A DNA stretch of 64,000 bases from RYN-230 sp963834515 (GCA_963834515.1 CAWICB010000007.1:248001-312000), one strand, 5' to 3'. Counted from the first letter of the stretch, positions 41,071-50,944 are shown. Notes: a model not told the origin generated them from the letters alone. Numbers and translations: made by a program.

Positions 41071-42290
41071 GACGCGGGCGCCCCGAGCGGCAGCCGGGCC
41101 CGGACCCGGAAGCCGCCGCCGGGGCGGGGCCCGGCGCGCAGCGTGCCGCCCAGGGCCCGGGCCCGCTCGGTCATGCCCGGGATCCCGTTCCCGCCGCCAG
41201 CCCCGTCCGGCCGGTCGTGCGGCGACCGGGCACCGTCGTCGTCGACCTGGATGACCAGGTCACCCGGGCCGTAGACGAGCCGGACCGCCACCGCCGCGCC
41301 GGCCGCGTGCCGGGCGCTGTTGGTCAGCGCCTCCTGCAGGATCCGGTACCCGGCCAGGTCCACGTGGGCGGGCAGGTCCCGGTTGGCCCCCTCCTCGCGG
41401 ACCCGCACCGTGATGCCCGCCGCGGTGGCGCCGGAGATCAGCTCGCTGACCCGGGCCAGGCTGGGGGCGGGGGAGCGGGGCAGCTCGTCGGTGTCCTGGC
41501 GGAGCACGCCGAGCACGGTGCGCAGTTCCACCAGGGCCTGCTTGCTCACGTCGTTGATCACCGACAGCGTGGACCGGGCCCGGTCCGGTTGCTGGTCGAT
41601 CAGGTGCAGCGCCGTGTTGGCCTGCACGTTGATCACGGCCAGGCTGTGCGCCACCACATCGTGCAGGTCGCGGGCGATGCGCAGCCGCTCCTCGCTGGCC
41701 CGGCGCCGGTCCGCCTCCGCCCGGCCCTGGGCCAGGGCCGCCGCCCGCTGCCGGCGGCCGCGGTACCACTCGGCCCCGCTGAGCAGGGTCAGGTGCCAGG
41801 CGGCGATGCCGAGGGCCAGCGCCGCGGACGGGAACGGCCCGGTCCCGGTCAGCCCGGGCAGCCAGAGGATGCCCAGGTAGCTGACCACCAGGCTGGTGAT
41901 GGCGGCCCAGCGCCGCCCGGCCAGCACGGCGTTCACGAACGCGATGATCAGCGCCAGGTAGGGCAGCCCGCGGGCCCGCTCGGCCCCGGCGAACGCCACC
42001 GCGGCGGCCACCGTGACCCAGAGCACCGTGGCCGGGAACCGGCGCCGGGCCAGCAGCGCGGCCGGCCCGGCCGCCAGCAGCAGGTACCCGGCCAGGCCGA
42101 TCGGCGGCCCGTGCCGCGCCGAGATGGCCGCGGACCCGCCGACCTGCACGCCCGCCGTCACCGCGGCCAGAAAGACGTCGCCGGGCGTGGCCACTGCGGT
42201 CAGCTGCCTCGTCCGTGCGGTCACGTCCGCGGTCCGGATCATCGTTTCATCGCCGATTACGAGGCTACGGCTCCGTGGCCCGCCGGTCAT
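41067..42290 (-). CDS. NarL-type sensor histidine kinase
   Basis: The 407-residue protein has four to five N-terminal transmembrane helices with almost no extracytoplasmic loop. A HisKA_3 dimerisation domain follows, with the phosphoacceptor in RIARDLHDVVAHSLAVI (H210), then an HATPase domain (LTNSARHA N box, IQVDDDGA, GNGIPGMTERARALGG). Kinases with only a membrane sensor often detect envelope damage or membrane-active peptides, which fits the adjacent FtsX-type exporter. The start is the ATG at 42290 or at 42242. Confidence 0.92.
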   Translation of the reverse strand: MTGGPRSRSLVIGDETMIRTADVTARTRQLTAVATPGDVFLAAVTAGVQVGGSAAISARHGPPIGLAGYLLLAAGPAALLARRRFPATVLWVTVAAAVAFAGAERARGLPYLALIIAFVNAVLAGRRWAAITSLVVSYLGILWLPGLTGTGPFPSAALALGIAAWHLTLLSGAEWYRGRRQRAAALAQGRAEADRRRASEERLRIARDLHDVVAHSLAVINVQANTALHLIDQQPDRARSTLSVINDVSKQALVELRTVLGVLRQDTDELPRSPAPSLARVSELISGATAAGITVRVREEGANRDLPAHVDLAGYRILQEALTNSARHAAGAAVAVRLVYGPGDLVIQVDDDGARSPHDRPDGAGGGNGIPGMTERARALGGTLRAGPRPGGGFRVRARLPLGAPAS

Positions 42291-42400
42291 CGTCCTCAGG
42301 ACTACCCCGGCCTACCGCAGCGGGCCAGTTCCGGTGGTGGGTCCCGGACGGCAACCGCACCAATTCTTCACCCACCCGACCCACGTTCCGCCGTGCACCG

Positions 42401-42450
42401 CATGGCTGAAGCATTCATGCGGTCAGAACCGCTTGAATGCTGCAGCCATG
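42401..42450. terminator. 50-nt near-perfect hairpin
   Basis: Two 23-nt arms (42401-42423 and 42428-42450) pair at 21 of 23 positions around the 4-nt loop CAGA. It begins 3 bp beyond the stop of the GNAT gene and lies before the kinase start. It is much longer than other terminators here, so it could be a terminator or the remnant of a small mobile or REP-like element. Confidence 0.7.
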
Positions 42451-42453
42451 TCG

Positions 42454-43215
42454 TTAGCCGGGCGGGGCCACCCGGTAGTGATAGCCGTGATGGTCGGTGA
42501 AGCCGATCCGGTGGTACAGCGCGCGGGCGGGCTGGTTGCCGTCCTCGACCTGCAGGTACAGCCAGCGTGCGCCGCGGCTGGCCGCGTGGCCGGCCAGCGC
42601 GGCGGTCAGCGCCTGGGCCAGGCCCCGGCGCCGGTGCCGCGGGTCGACCTCGATGGCGGTCAGGCCGGCCCAGCCGCGGGCCACCGCGACCCGGCCGATG
42701 GCCAGCGTCGCCCCGTCCTCCCGGACCGAGCCGAACGCCTGCCACGGGGCCGACCGGAGCACCTGGCGTGCGGCGGGTGGCAGGTCTGGCTGGCCGCGGT
42801 AGTGGTACCGGGCCAGCCACGCCCGGTCGGGTTCGGCGTCGATGTCGACCGGGGCCGTCCCGGCCGGGTCGGCCCCGGCGATGGCCGCGGCGGGAGCGGT
42901 CATCACGGTGGCCGCGCCAGGGCGCACCGTCCAGCTCTGCCCGGCCAGGAACCGGTCCACCGCGCTGTCCGCCGGCCGGTCACCCGGGTACGGCACGGAG
43001 ATCATCGGTGGCAGGTCCCGGGCCGCGTACCAGCGGTGTACCGCCGTGACCGCGGCCCGCAACGGCAGGCCGGGATCACCCACGGCCAGCGCACTGTTGG
43101 CCCGCCCGGTGAACCCGCTGGCCGCGCGGAGCCGCCAGCCACCCAGCCGGCCCTCCTCGGTGCCCCGCCAGCCGAGCGCGGCCACCTCCTCCAGCCCGCT
43201 GATCGATATCGTCAT
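42454..43215 (-). CDS. GNAT family N-acetyltransferase
   Basis: The 253-residue protein has a C-terminal GNAT domain (GWAGLTAIEVDPRHRRRGLA with the acetyl-CoA loop RHRRRGLA, then LYLQVEDGNQPARALYHRIG and FTDHHGYHYRV). Its N-terminal half (WRGTEEGRLGGWRLRAASGF, T, GRANS) belongs to the actinobacterial two-domain type. The acceptor is unknown. It lies downstream of the ArsR gene on the same strand and may be co-transcribed with the ArsR/SRPBCC pair. Confidence 0.9.
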   Translation of the reverse strand: MTISISGLEEVAALGWRGTEEGRLGGWRLRAASGFTGRANSALAVGDPGLPLRAAVTAVHRWYAARDLPPMISVPYPGDRPADSAVDRFLAGQSWTVRPGAATVMTAPAAAIAGADPAGTAPVDIDAEPDRAWLARYHYRGQPDLPPAARQVLRSAPWQAFGSVREDGATLAIGRVAVARGWAGLTAIEVDPRHRRRGLAQALTAALAGHAASRGARWLYLQVEDGNQPARALYHRIGFTDHHGYHYRVAPPG

Positions 43216-43230
43216 GCCGGCCCGGCTGGC

Positions 43231-43722
43231 TCAGACACCCGGCTGGGCGTCGGCCGGCCGGGCCGGCCCGTGTGCGGCGTCAAGATGGCGGCGGAGCGCG
43301 TCCAGGTGGCCGTCCCAGTCGCGGGCCAGCGCGGCCAGAAAGGCCTGGGCGGTGGCCATCGGCGCGGACTGCAGCGCGAAGCGGACCCGGCGCCGCTCAC
43401 CCGGCTGCGGCCGGACCAGGCCCGCGTCGGCCAGCAGGGACAGGTGCTTGGCGACCGCCTGCCGGGAGATCGGCAGCTGCCCGGCCAGCTCGGTCGCGGT
43501 GGCCGGCCCGCGCTGGGCCAGCGCGGACAGGATGCTCCGCCGGGTCGGGTCGGCCAGCGCGGTGAAGACCGCGGCCGCCGTCTGCTCGGCCGCGGCCTGA
43601 CGGCTGGTGTCCGCACTGCCCGGCGCGGGCTGGCCGGCCGGCCCGTGGTCAGGCGGCCCGGGGTCAGGCGGCCCGTAATCAGGCGGCCCGGGGTCGGGCG
43701 GCCCGTGGTCAGGCGGCGGCAT
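43231..43722 (-). CDS. ArsR-family regulator with repetitive N-terminus
   Basis: The 163-residue protein has a winged HTH of ArsR type at about residues 52-120 (FTALADPTRRSILSALAQRG, then PISRQAVAKHLSLLADAGLV). No metal-binding Cys pair is seen, as expected for the SRPBCC-linked subgroup. The first 40 residues are a Pro/Asp/Gly repeat (PPDHGPPDPGPPDYGPPDPG) encoded by 15-bp tandem DNA repeats. The ATG at 43722 lies inside the end of the SRPBCC gene (14-bp overlap, other frame). In typical members it would repress its own operon. Confidence 0.85.
   Translation of the reverse strand: MPPPDHGPPDPGPPDYGPPDPGPPDHGPAGQPAPGSADTSRQAAAEQTAAAVFTALADPTRRSILSALAQRGPATATELAGQLPISRQAVAKHLSLLADAGLVRPQPGERRRVRFALQSAPMATAQAFLAALARDWDGHLDALRRHLDAAHGPARPADAQPGV
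43641..43715. repeat. 5 x 15-bp tandem repeat in the arsR 5' end
   Basis: Unit GGCCCGTGGTCAGGC and close variants, five copies, encoding PDxGP-type pentapeptides in the ArsR N-terminus and running up to the SRPBCC stop codon. Copy number could vary between strains. Confidence 0.7.
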
Positions 43723-44143
43723 CGAGGTAGCTGACCAGTTCACCGAGCTCCCGGGTCCAGCCGTCCTGGTTGCCGCGGTAGGCCCGGTCGAGGAGATCGT
43801 CGGGAAGCTGCGCGAAGCCCGACTCCACTACGTCCAGCCGGGTGCCGGCCGGGATCGGCCGGAGGGTGAACTCCACGTACGTCTGCCGCGGGTCACCTTC
43901 CGGCAGCCCGTCGATGCCCCAGCTCCAGGCGAACCGGTGCGGCGGCTCGACGACCTGGATGCGCAGCCGGACCCGGGTGCTCTCGTCCCAGCTCACCACG
44001 GCTTCCCCACCCGGGCGGAGGTCCACCTCGGCACTGGTGCCGAACCAGCCGCCGAGCCCCTCGGCCGAGGTCAGCGCGTCCCAGACCCGCTCGACTGGGT
44101 GAGCCAGTTCCAGCGTGCGCTCGATGCGATCGGGGATGGGCAT
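43709..44143 (-). CDS. SRPBCC/AHSA1 family protein
   Basis: The 144-residue helix-grip protein has ERTLELAHPVERVWDALTSA, then GLGGWFGTSAEVDLRPGGEA, FAWSWGIDG, YVEFTLRPIPAGTRLDVVES and the closing WTRELGELVSYLD. AHSA1-like SRPBCC proteins bind hydrophobic ligands or act as Hsp90-activator relatives, and pairing with an ArsR regulator is a very common arrangement. The ATG at 44143 has AGGAGG 5 bp upstream. It precedes arsR in the same unit and is preceded by an inverted-repeat operator. Confidence 0.9.
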   Translation of the reverse strand: MPIPDRIERTLELAHPVERVWDALTSAEGLGGWFGTSAEVDLRPGGEAVVSWDESTRVRLRIQVVEPPHRFAWSWGIDGLPEGDPRQTYVEFTLRPIPAGTRLDVVESGFAQLPDDLLDRAYRGNQDGWTRELGELVSYLDAAA

Positions 44144-44153
44144 GACGTCCTCC

Positions 44154-44204
44154 TGTAGCAAGCGGCTGGTTGCCGCACCATATCGCAACCCGATGGTTGC
44201 TACA
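44154..44204. promoter_or_regulatory. Nested inverted repeats upstream of the SRPBCC-arsR unit
   Basis: TGTAGCAA (44154-44161) pairs with TTGCTACA (44197-44204), and inside it GGTTGC (44168-44173) pairs with GCAACC (44185-44190). This is a likely ArsR-type operator overlapping the promoter. Confidence 0.6.
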
Positions 44205-44297
44205 AGCCGGGTGGCGTCCTGGCCCGCCGGATTTCCCCGCCGGTAAAGGCTTCTAGTGCTCTTGTTTGGCTGAGACGAAACTTATCCGGGGGGTACC

Positions 44298-47200
44298 GTG
44301 TGCTGCATGTTCTGGGATCGGCGGCGATTTAACCGGACAGTTTCCGGCGCGGCGGCAGATCAGCTGATGAAATGCGCAAAAACGGGTAAGCCGCTCAATT
44401 ACTCAAGGGGCACCGCGACGCCCGGGCTGGATGAGGTGCGCACGTATGCGGGCCATCGCGCCCTTGATGCCCGGGGGGTACGGGACATCCTGGTCAGTGG
44501 CCTGCATAGTGACCCGCGTGGTGTCCAGATCAGCGGCGCATACCTCCGGGGGCCGCTTGACCTGGACGGAGTCAGGTCCACCATCGGGCTCCGGTTCACC
44601 GGGTGCCGGTTCGACCAGCCACCGACACTGCGCGACGCCGTTTTGCCGTGGCTGGACCTGGACGGCTGCGTGCTGCCCGGGCTGGCGGCCAGCCGGGCCC
44701 GGCTCGGCACATTAAGGATCGCCGGCTGCCGGATCGAGGGCAACAGCCAGGATGGTGCCGTCCGGCTCGACAGTGCGCACATACTGTATGAGCTGAATAT
44801 GCGCGAGACGACCATTACAAACCATTCCGGCGCGGCTCTGGACGGCGCGGCGCTCAATGTCGGCGACGGGGCCTGCATGGGCGTTCTGCTGGACGGGCTG
44901 AGCGCCGCCGGCCGGGCTGGGCGAGTCGGCACGGTCCGGCTGACCGCGGCCCGGATCGGTGGCCACCTGCTCATGCGCGGGACGTGGCTGACCAACGCCA
45001 GCGGGCCCGCCCTGGTCGCGGACGGCATCCGGGTCAGCGGGGACACCAGGCTGGCCCGCAGCCCAGTGTCGGGCACCGAGTTCCAGGCCACCGGGGCGGC
45101 GGGCACCGGCACCGTGCTGCTCCGCGGGGCGGCGCTGGCCGGCCAGCTGGCGCTGCACGGGGCGCGGGTCAAGAGCGTGGCCAGCACCGGTCCCGGGCCG
45201 CCGGGCGCGGCCGACGGGGCCAGCCCGGCCGCGCTGAACCTGACCGGCAGCACGATCCGCCGTGACCTGGTGCTCCGGGATACCGCCCTGGTCAACAGCA
45301 CCGGCCCGGTGCTGGCCGCGGACCGGGTCCGGGTCGGCGGCAGCGTGCTGGCCGACCGGGGATTCCTGGGACACGGTGAGCGGAACGACGCCGCGGTCCG
45401 GCTGGCCGGCGCGGAGATCGGCGGTGACCTGCTGCTCAACGGCGCCCGGCTGGCCAGCGGCGGCGGTCCCGCGCTGCTGGCCGACGGCCTGACCGTACAC
45501 GGCGACCTGATGCTGGCCCCGGGGGCCGCGCCGGGCCTGCCGTTCACCGCGGCCGGGACGGGCGAGACGGGCACTATTCTTCTCCGCCGGGCCACCGTGG
45601 GCGGTGCCCTGTCGCTGGAAGCAGCGGTGATCCACCATGGCGGGCCGCCCGGCGGCCCGGCCGCCGCCTCGCCAGGCAGCCTGGCCGGGCCGGGCGCGGA
45701 CGGTCCCGGTGAGCGCGTGCGGGCGGCTGGTGAGCAGGTCCGCCAGGCGGTGACGGCTGGCCAGCTGGTGCCGCTGGGCGAGGTCACCGGCGTGCTGCCT
45801 GGCACCCAGCTGGCAGCTGACCCGGAGCCAGCCGGGCCGCCCTCGCAGGGGGCGGTGTGCCTGGATGGCGGCACGGTCGGTGGCTCGCTGCTCCTCGGCC
45901 GGGCGCTGCTGCGCAACGACACCGGGCCGGCGCTGCGGGCCGGCCAGCTGGTGGTGCGGTCCGGCCTGACCGGCTGGGCGCCGCCGGGCCAGGGGCTGAT
46001 CGCGCTCGGGACGGGCCCGCACGGCGCGCTATGCCTGGCCGGCGCGGACGTCACCGGCCAGCTCGCGCTGCCGGGCGCGATACTCGTCAACCCGGCCGGG
46101 CCGGCCCTGGCCGCCGACGCCGCGCGGGTTCACGGCGACCTGCTGCTCGACCGGGACGTGGTGGCGGCCGGCTCGGCCCGGCTGGGGCGGTGTCGCTGGC
46201 CGGCGCGGTGGTCGGCCAGGCGCTGAGCTGCTCCGGGTGGTTCAGCTGCCAGCCCGCCAGCGGGCCGCCCGGCCCAGCGGCGGGCCGCGGCCCGGCGCTG
46301 GACCTGAGCCGGGCCAGTGTCGGCACGCTGCGGCTCGGCGGCCGGCGGCCAGCCGGCTTCGTGGCCAACGGCGGGTTCCGGCTGGACGGCCTCAGCTACT
46401 CCGGCCTGCCCGAGCTGGGCGACCCCGCCCTGCTCGCCCCGCCACCGGTGCCGTCCGGCCGGCCGCCGCGGTGGCGGGGGTGGCCGTGGCGGGCCGGTGA
46501 CCCCGGGCCGCACCAGGCGGCGGTGAGCCAGTGGCTGTCCTGGCTGCGGCACGAGACCGCCCAGCACGCGGATCAGCCGTATGCCGCGCTGGCCGCCGCC
46601 TACCAGGCCACCGGGCGCAGCGACCTGGCCCGCACGATCCTGATCGCCCAGCGCGACGACGCCGGGGCCCGGGGCGGGCTGGGCCCGCGGCACAGGCTGG
46701 GCCAGCACGCGGCCCGGTGGCTGACCGGCTACGGCTACCGGTGCTGGTACGCGCTGGTCTGGCTGGCCGGGCTGGCCGCGCTGACCGTGGGCCTGGCCGT
46801 GTTCTGGTTCGGGCCGGCCCGGTACATCCAGCCCACCGCGGCCCGGGCCGCCGTCCCGGCCGCCCGCACGGTGCCCGCGGCCCGCCCGGCTCCCACGGCC
46901 CGCCTGGCCACCACGGGCCGCGCGGCCAGCCCGGCCCCGGCCGCGAGCGGGTCCCCGCCGCCCAGCCCAGCGCCGACGGTGACCGCCTCACCGTCACCGA
47001 GCCCGGTCGCATCACCGAGCCCGGCCGCATCACCGAGCCCGGTCCCGGCGGCCAGCCGCGCGGCGCGGGCCCAACCGGCCCGCGGGGCCGGGCCGGCCGA
47101 GTGCGGGGTGGCGGGCCGGGCTGGTTACGCGCTCGGCGTCGTGCTGCCGCTCATCGGCCCTGGTGCCGGGTCGGCCGGAACGTGCGCGGTGCCCGCCACC

Positions 47201-47317
47201 GGCGGGACCGGCGTGCTCGCGTTCGGCTGGCTGGTCCGCGGGCTGGCCGTCACCCTGCTCGTGATCTACGCGCTCGGCCTGATCGCGGCCGCCCGCCGCC
47301 CGGCCGGGCCCAGCTGA
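44298..47317 (+). pseudogene. Very large membrane-anchored solenoid protein, frameshifted
   Basis: Two frames (44298-46190 and about 46190-47317) join into one protein of about 1005 residues. The first 750 residues are an irregular beta-solenoid of roughly 20-residue rungs with recurring DGxxVxGDLLLxxA and VRLAGAxIGGDLLLxGA patterns. Then come a helical segment (QWLSWLRHETAQHADQPYAA), a transmembrane helix (WYALVWLAGLAALTVGLAVF), a Pro/Ala/Ser-rich external stretch and a final membrane helix. Related proteins are annotated in Streptomyces as membrane-associated oxidoreductase, but I see no redox motif. The frame change looks like loss of one base near 46190 (CTGGGGCGGTG where CTGGGCGCGGTG is expected). 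Confidence 0.75.
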
Positions 47318-47348
47318 CCGGGGCCGGCCCGGCGTAAGGTCGGGACTC

Positions 47349-48271
47349 GTGGCCAACCGCGAACTGGTGGTGCTCGGCACGGCGAGCCAGGCGCCGACGC
47401 GCACCCGGAACCATAACGGCTACCTGCTCCGCTGGGAGACCGAGGGGCTGCTCTTCGACCCCGGCGAGGGCACCCAGCGGCAGATGCTGTTCGCCGGGGT
47501 GACCGCGAGCCAGATCACCCGGATCTGCATCACCCATTTCCACGGCGACCATTGCCTCGGCCTGCCCGGGGTGCTGGCAGCGGATGTCCCTGGACCAGGT
47601 GCCGCACCAGGTGGACATCCACTACCCGGCGGAAAGCGAGCCGGTCTACGAGCGGCTCCGGCACGCCGCGCTGTTCCACGACGTGCTCAACCTCCGCGAG
47701 CGGCCGGTGCTGCCGGGCCGGGCACCACTGGCCATCACGCGGGCGTTCAGCCTGGAAGCCCGGCCGCTGTCGCACAGCGTCCCCACGTTCGGTTACCGGC
47801 TGGCGGAACCGGACGGGCGGCGGATGCTGCCGGAGCGGCTGGCCGCGCTGGGCATCACCGGCCCGGACATCGGCCGGCTCAAGCGAGCGGGGCGACTGGT
47901 CGCCGGCGGCCGCCGGGTTACCTCACCGAGGTGAGCCAGCCGCGACGCGGCCAGCGGTTCGCGTTCGTCATGGACACCCGGCTGTGCGACGCGGCGTTCG
48001 AGCTGGCCGACCAGGCCGACATGCTGGTCTGCGAGTCCACGTTCGCCGACACGGACGGCTGCGCTGGCCCGCGAGTGGGGACACCTGACCACCACGCCAG
48101 GCGGGCCGCATCGCCGCCGAGTCCGGGGCCCGGCTGCTGGTCCTCACGCACTTCTCGCAGCGGTACGGTCCCGGGGACGAGCAGCGGCTGGCCGGGGAGG
48201 CGGCCAGCGCGTTCGGCGGCCAGGTGGTGCTGGCCCAGGACCTGACCCGGATCCCCGTCCCGCGCGGCTAG
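47349..48271 (+). pseudogene. rnz: Ribonuclease Z, broken by several frameshifts
   Basis: RNase Z trims tRNA 3' ends. The zinc motif THFHGDHCLGLPG and the N-terminal LVVLGTASQAPTRTRNHNGY are clear. The rest lies in other frames: MSLDQVPHQVDIHYPAESEP (from 47584), FAFVMDTRLCDAAFELADQA (about 47960-48020), LAREWGHLTTT (about 48062-48095) and GARLLVLTHFSQRYGPGDEQ (to the stop at 48269-48271). Four shifts are needed, near 47575, 47910, 48060 and 48092; the first fits one extra G (GTGCTGGCAGCGG). All catalytic motifs are otherwise kept, so sequence error is a serious possibility. The stop shares CTAG with the gnd stop. Confidence 0.85.
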
Positions 48272-49305
48272 CCGCCCGGCTTCTCCGCGTGCCCGCCGAA
48301 CTCACTGCGCAGCGCGGACAGCAGCTTGTGGCCGAACTCGCCGAGCCCGCGCGACTCGAACCGCTCGTACAGCGCGGCGGTGATGACCGCGGCGGGCACG
48401 CCTTCCTCGATCGCGGCCATCACCGTCCAGCGGCCCTCGCCCGAGTCGGACACGTGCCCGGCGAAGTCATCGAGCTGCGGCGACCGGGCCAGCGCGTCGG
48501 CGGTCAGGTCGATCAGCCAGGAGCTGATCACCGAGCCGCGCCGCCAGACCTCGGCCACGTCGGCCACGTTGATGTCGTACTGGTAGTACTCGCGGGTCAC
48601 GCAGCGGCGTGGTCTCCGCGTCGGCGGCCTGCATCTTAGCCTGGCCGACGTTGGCGTGCTCGATGATGGACAGCCCCTCGGCGATCGCGGCCATCATGCC
48701 GTACTCGATGCCGTTGTGCACCATCTTGACGAAGTGACCGGAGCCGGCCGGCCCGCAGTGCAGGTACCCGTCCGGGGCGGTCCCGGTCCGGGTCCGGCCG
48801 GGTGTCGGCTCGGCCGTCCCCTTCCCCGGGGCGATCGACTTGAAGATCGGGTCGAGCCGCTCGACCGGCCCGTCCTCGCCGCCGATCATCAGGCAGAAGC
48901 CGCGCTCCAGGCCGAAGACGCCGCCCGACGTGCCGACGTCGATGTAGTGCAGATGCCTTCGGGATGAGCTGCTTGGCCCGGTCGATGTCGTCCCGGTAGT
49001 AGGTGTTGCCGCCGTCGATGATGGTGTCGCCTGGCTCGATCAGGCCGGCCAGCTGGCTGACCACCTGGCCGGTGACCGAGGCGGGCAGCATGACCCACGC
49101 CGCCCGGGGCTTATCCAGCTTGGCGACGAGCTCCTCCAGGGTGGCCGCGCCAGTCGCGCCCTCGCCCGTGAGCTGCTTGACGTGGGACTCGGTGTGGTCG
49201 TAGGCCACGACCTGGTGGCCGTCGCGCATCAGGCGCCGGGCTGAGGTTCGCACCCATCCGGCCGAGCCCGATCATGCCGAGCTGCATGGGCCTGTCCGTA
49301 GTCAT
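48268..49305 (-). pseudogene. gnd: 6-phosphogluconate dehydrogenase (decarboxylating), frameshifted
   Basis: The protein is of the short GndA type: MQLGMIGLGRMGANL (dinucleotide-binding GxGxxG), RRLMRDGHQVVAYDHTESHV, AWVMLPASVTGQVV, IIDGGNTYYRDD, LHYIDVGTSGGVFGLERGFC, HFVKMVHNGIEYGMMAAIAE and EYYQYDINVADVAEVWRRGS. These blocks fall in four frames, with shifts near 49245 (an extra A), 48955 and 48600 (an extra C). Corrected, it would be about 345 residues. It is the pentose-phosphate enzyme that makes NAD(P)H and ribulose-5-phosphate, and it follows pgi by 10 bp in the same operon. Confidence 0.88.
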
Positions 49306-49315
49306 CGGGGTTCTC

Positions 49316-50944
49316 CTAGCTCTTCAGGCTGCGGTAGCGCCGGATGAGGGCGTTGGTGGATGAGTCGTGGCTGAGCTCGGGCTCGGCCGCGCTTTCCAGC
49401 TCGGGGAGGATCTGCACGGCCAGCACCTTGCCTAGCTCTACCCCCCACTGATCGAAGGAATCGATGTCCCAGATGGCTCCCTGGGTGAACACACTGTGCT
49501 CGTACAGCGCGACCAGCGTGCCGAGCAGGTGCGGGGTGAGCTTTTCGGCCAGCAGCACGTTGGTCGGCCGGTTGCCCGGCATGACCCGGTGCGGCGCGAC
49601 CTCCGGCGCGGTGCCCTCCGCGAGCACCTCCTCTCTTGTCTTGCCGAACGCCAGCGCCTGGGCCTGGGCGAACACGTTGGAGGACAGGATGTCGTGGTGA
49701 TCCCGCAGCGGGTTGAGTGTCTTGCCGAAGCCGATCAGGTCCACCGGGATGAGTTTCGTGCCCTGGTGGATGAGCTGGTAGAAGCTGTGCTGCCCGTTGG
49801 TGCCGGGCTCGCCCCAGAACACCGCGCCGGTCTGGTAGTCGACCTCGGCGCCCTCCAGCGTGACGCTCTTGCCGTTCGACTCCATGGTGAGCTGCTGCAG
49901 GTAGGCCGGGAACCGCTTGAGGTACTGCTCGTACGGCATCACCCCGTACGTCTGCGCGCCGAAGAAGTCGCCGTACCACACCGCGAGCAGCCCCATCAGC
50001 ACGGGCAGGTTCTGCGCCAGCGGGGCCGTCCGGAAGTGCTCGTCCATCTCGTGGAAGCCCGCCAGCATGTCGCCGAACTGCTCCGGCCCGATCGCCACCA
50101 TGGTGGACAGCCCGATGGCCGAGTCCATCGAGTACCGGCCACCCACCCAGTCCCAGAAGCCGAACATGTTCGCGGTGTCGATGCCGAACTCGGCGACCCG
50201 CTTGGCGTTGGTGGACACCGCCACGAAGTGCTTGGCGATCGCGTCCTCGCTGCCGAGCTCGCTGACCACCCAGTCCCGGGCCGAGTGGGCGTTGGTCAGC
50301 GTCTCGAGCGTGCCGAACGTCTTGGACGAGATGATGAACAGCGTCTCGTCGGCGGACAGGTCGCGGGTGGCCTCGACGAAGTCGGTGGAGTCCACGTTGG
50401 ACACGAAGCGGAACGTCAGGTCGCGCCGGGAGTAGCAGCGCAGCGCCTCGTAGGCCATCACCGGGCCGAGGTCGGAGCCGCCGATGCCGACGTTGATCAC
50501 GTTCCGGATCGGCTTGCCGGTGTGGCCCTTCCATTCGCCGGACCGGATCCGGTCCGCGAAACTGGCCATCCGGCCCAGCACCTCGTGCACCTGCTCGACC
50601 ACATTGGTGCCGTTCACGATCAGCGAGCTGCCCTTCGGCATGCGCAGCGCCACGTGCAGCGCCGCCCGGTGCTCCGACACGTTGATCGGCTCGCCGCGGA
50701 ACATCGCGTCCCGGTGCTGCGCTACGCCGCACTCCTGGGCCAGCTGGGCCAGCAGGGCCATGGTCTCGTCGGTGAGCCGGTTCTTGGAGTAGTCCAGGTA
50801 CAGGCCGGCCGCCTCGGCGGTGAGCCGCTCGCCGCGCCCGGGGTCGGCCGCGAACAGGTCCCGCAGGTGCTGCTCGCCGATCTCGGCGTAGTGCTGTTCC
50901 AGCGCCTTCCAGGCCGGGCGCTGGCGAAGGGGAGTGGTCGGCAT
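49316..50944 (-). CDS. pgi: Glucose-6-phosphate isomerase
   Basis: The 542-residue intact protein interconverts glucose-6-phosphate and fructose-6-phosphate. Both family signatures are present: NVINVGIGGSDLGPVMAYEA and the C-terminal GAIWDIDSFDQWGVELGKVL, with SSKTFGTLETLTNA and the catalytic Glu region GGRYSMDSAIGL between. The ATG at 50944 (MPTTPLRQRPAW) has GGAGG upstream. It forms an operon with gnd, linking upper glycolysis and the pentose-phosphate path. Confidence 0.97.
   Translation of the reverse strand: MPTTPLRQRPAWKALEQHYAEIGEQHLRDLFAADPGRGERLTAEAAGLYLDYSKNRLTDETMALLAQLAQECGVAQHRDAMFRGEPINVSEHRAALHVALRMPKGSSLIVNGTNVVEQVHEVLGRMASFADRIRSGEWKGHTGKPIRNVINVGIGGSDLGPVMAYEALRCYSRRDLTFRFVSNVDSTDFVEATRDLSADETLFIISSKTFGTLETLTNAHSARDWVVSELGSEDAIAKHFVAVSTNAKRVAEFGIDTANMFGFWDWVGGRYSMDSAIGLSTMVAIGPEQFGDMLAGFHEMDEHFRTAPLAQNLPVLMGLLAVWYGDFFGAQTYGVMPYEQYLKRFPAYLQQLTMESNGKSVTLEGAEVDYQTGAVFWGEPGTNGQHSFYQLIHQGTKLIPVDLIGFGKTLNPLRDHHDILSSNVFAQAQALAFGKTREEVLAEGTAPEVAPHRVMPGNRPTNVLLAEKLTPHLLGTLVALYEHSVFTQGAIWDIDSFDQWGVELGKVLAVQILPELESAAEPELSHDSSTNALIRRYRSLKS

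Noticed and set aside
42401..42460. Integron attC site, because of a long imperfect hairpin followed by GTTAG
   Set aside because: The R box consensus is not matched on either side and no integrase or cassette array is visible.
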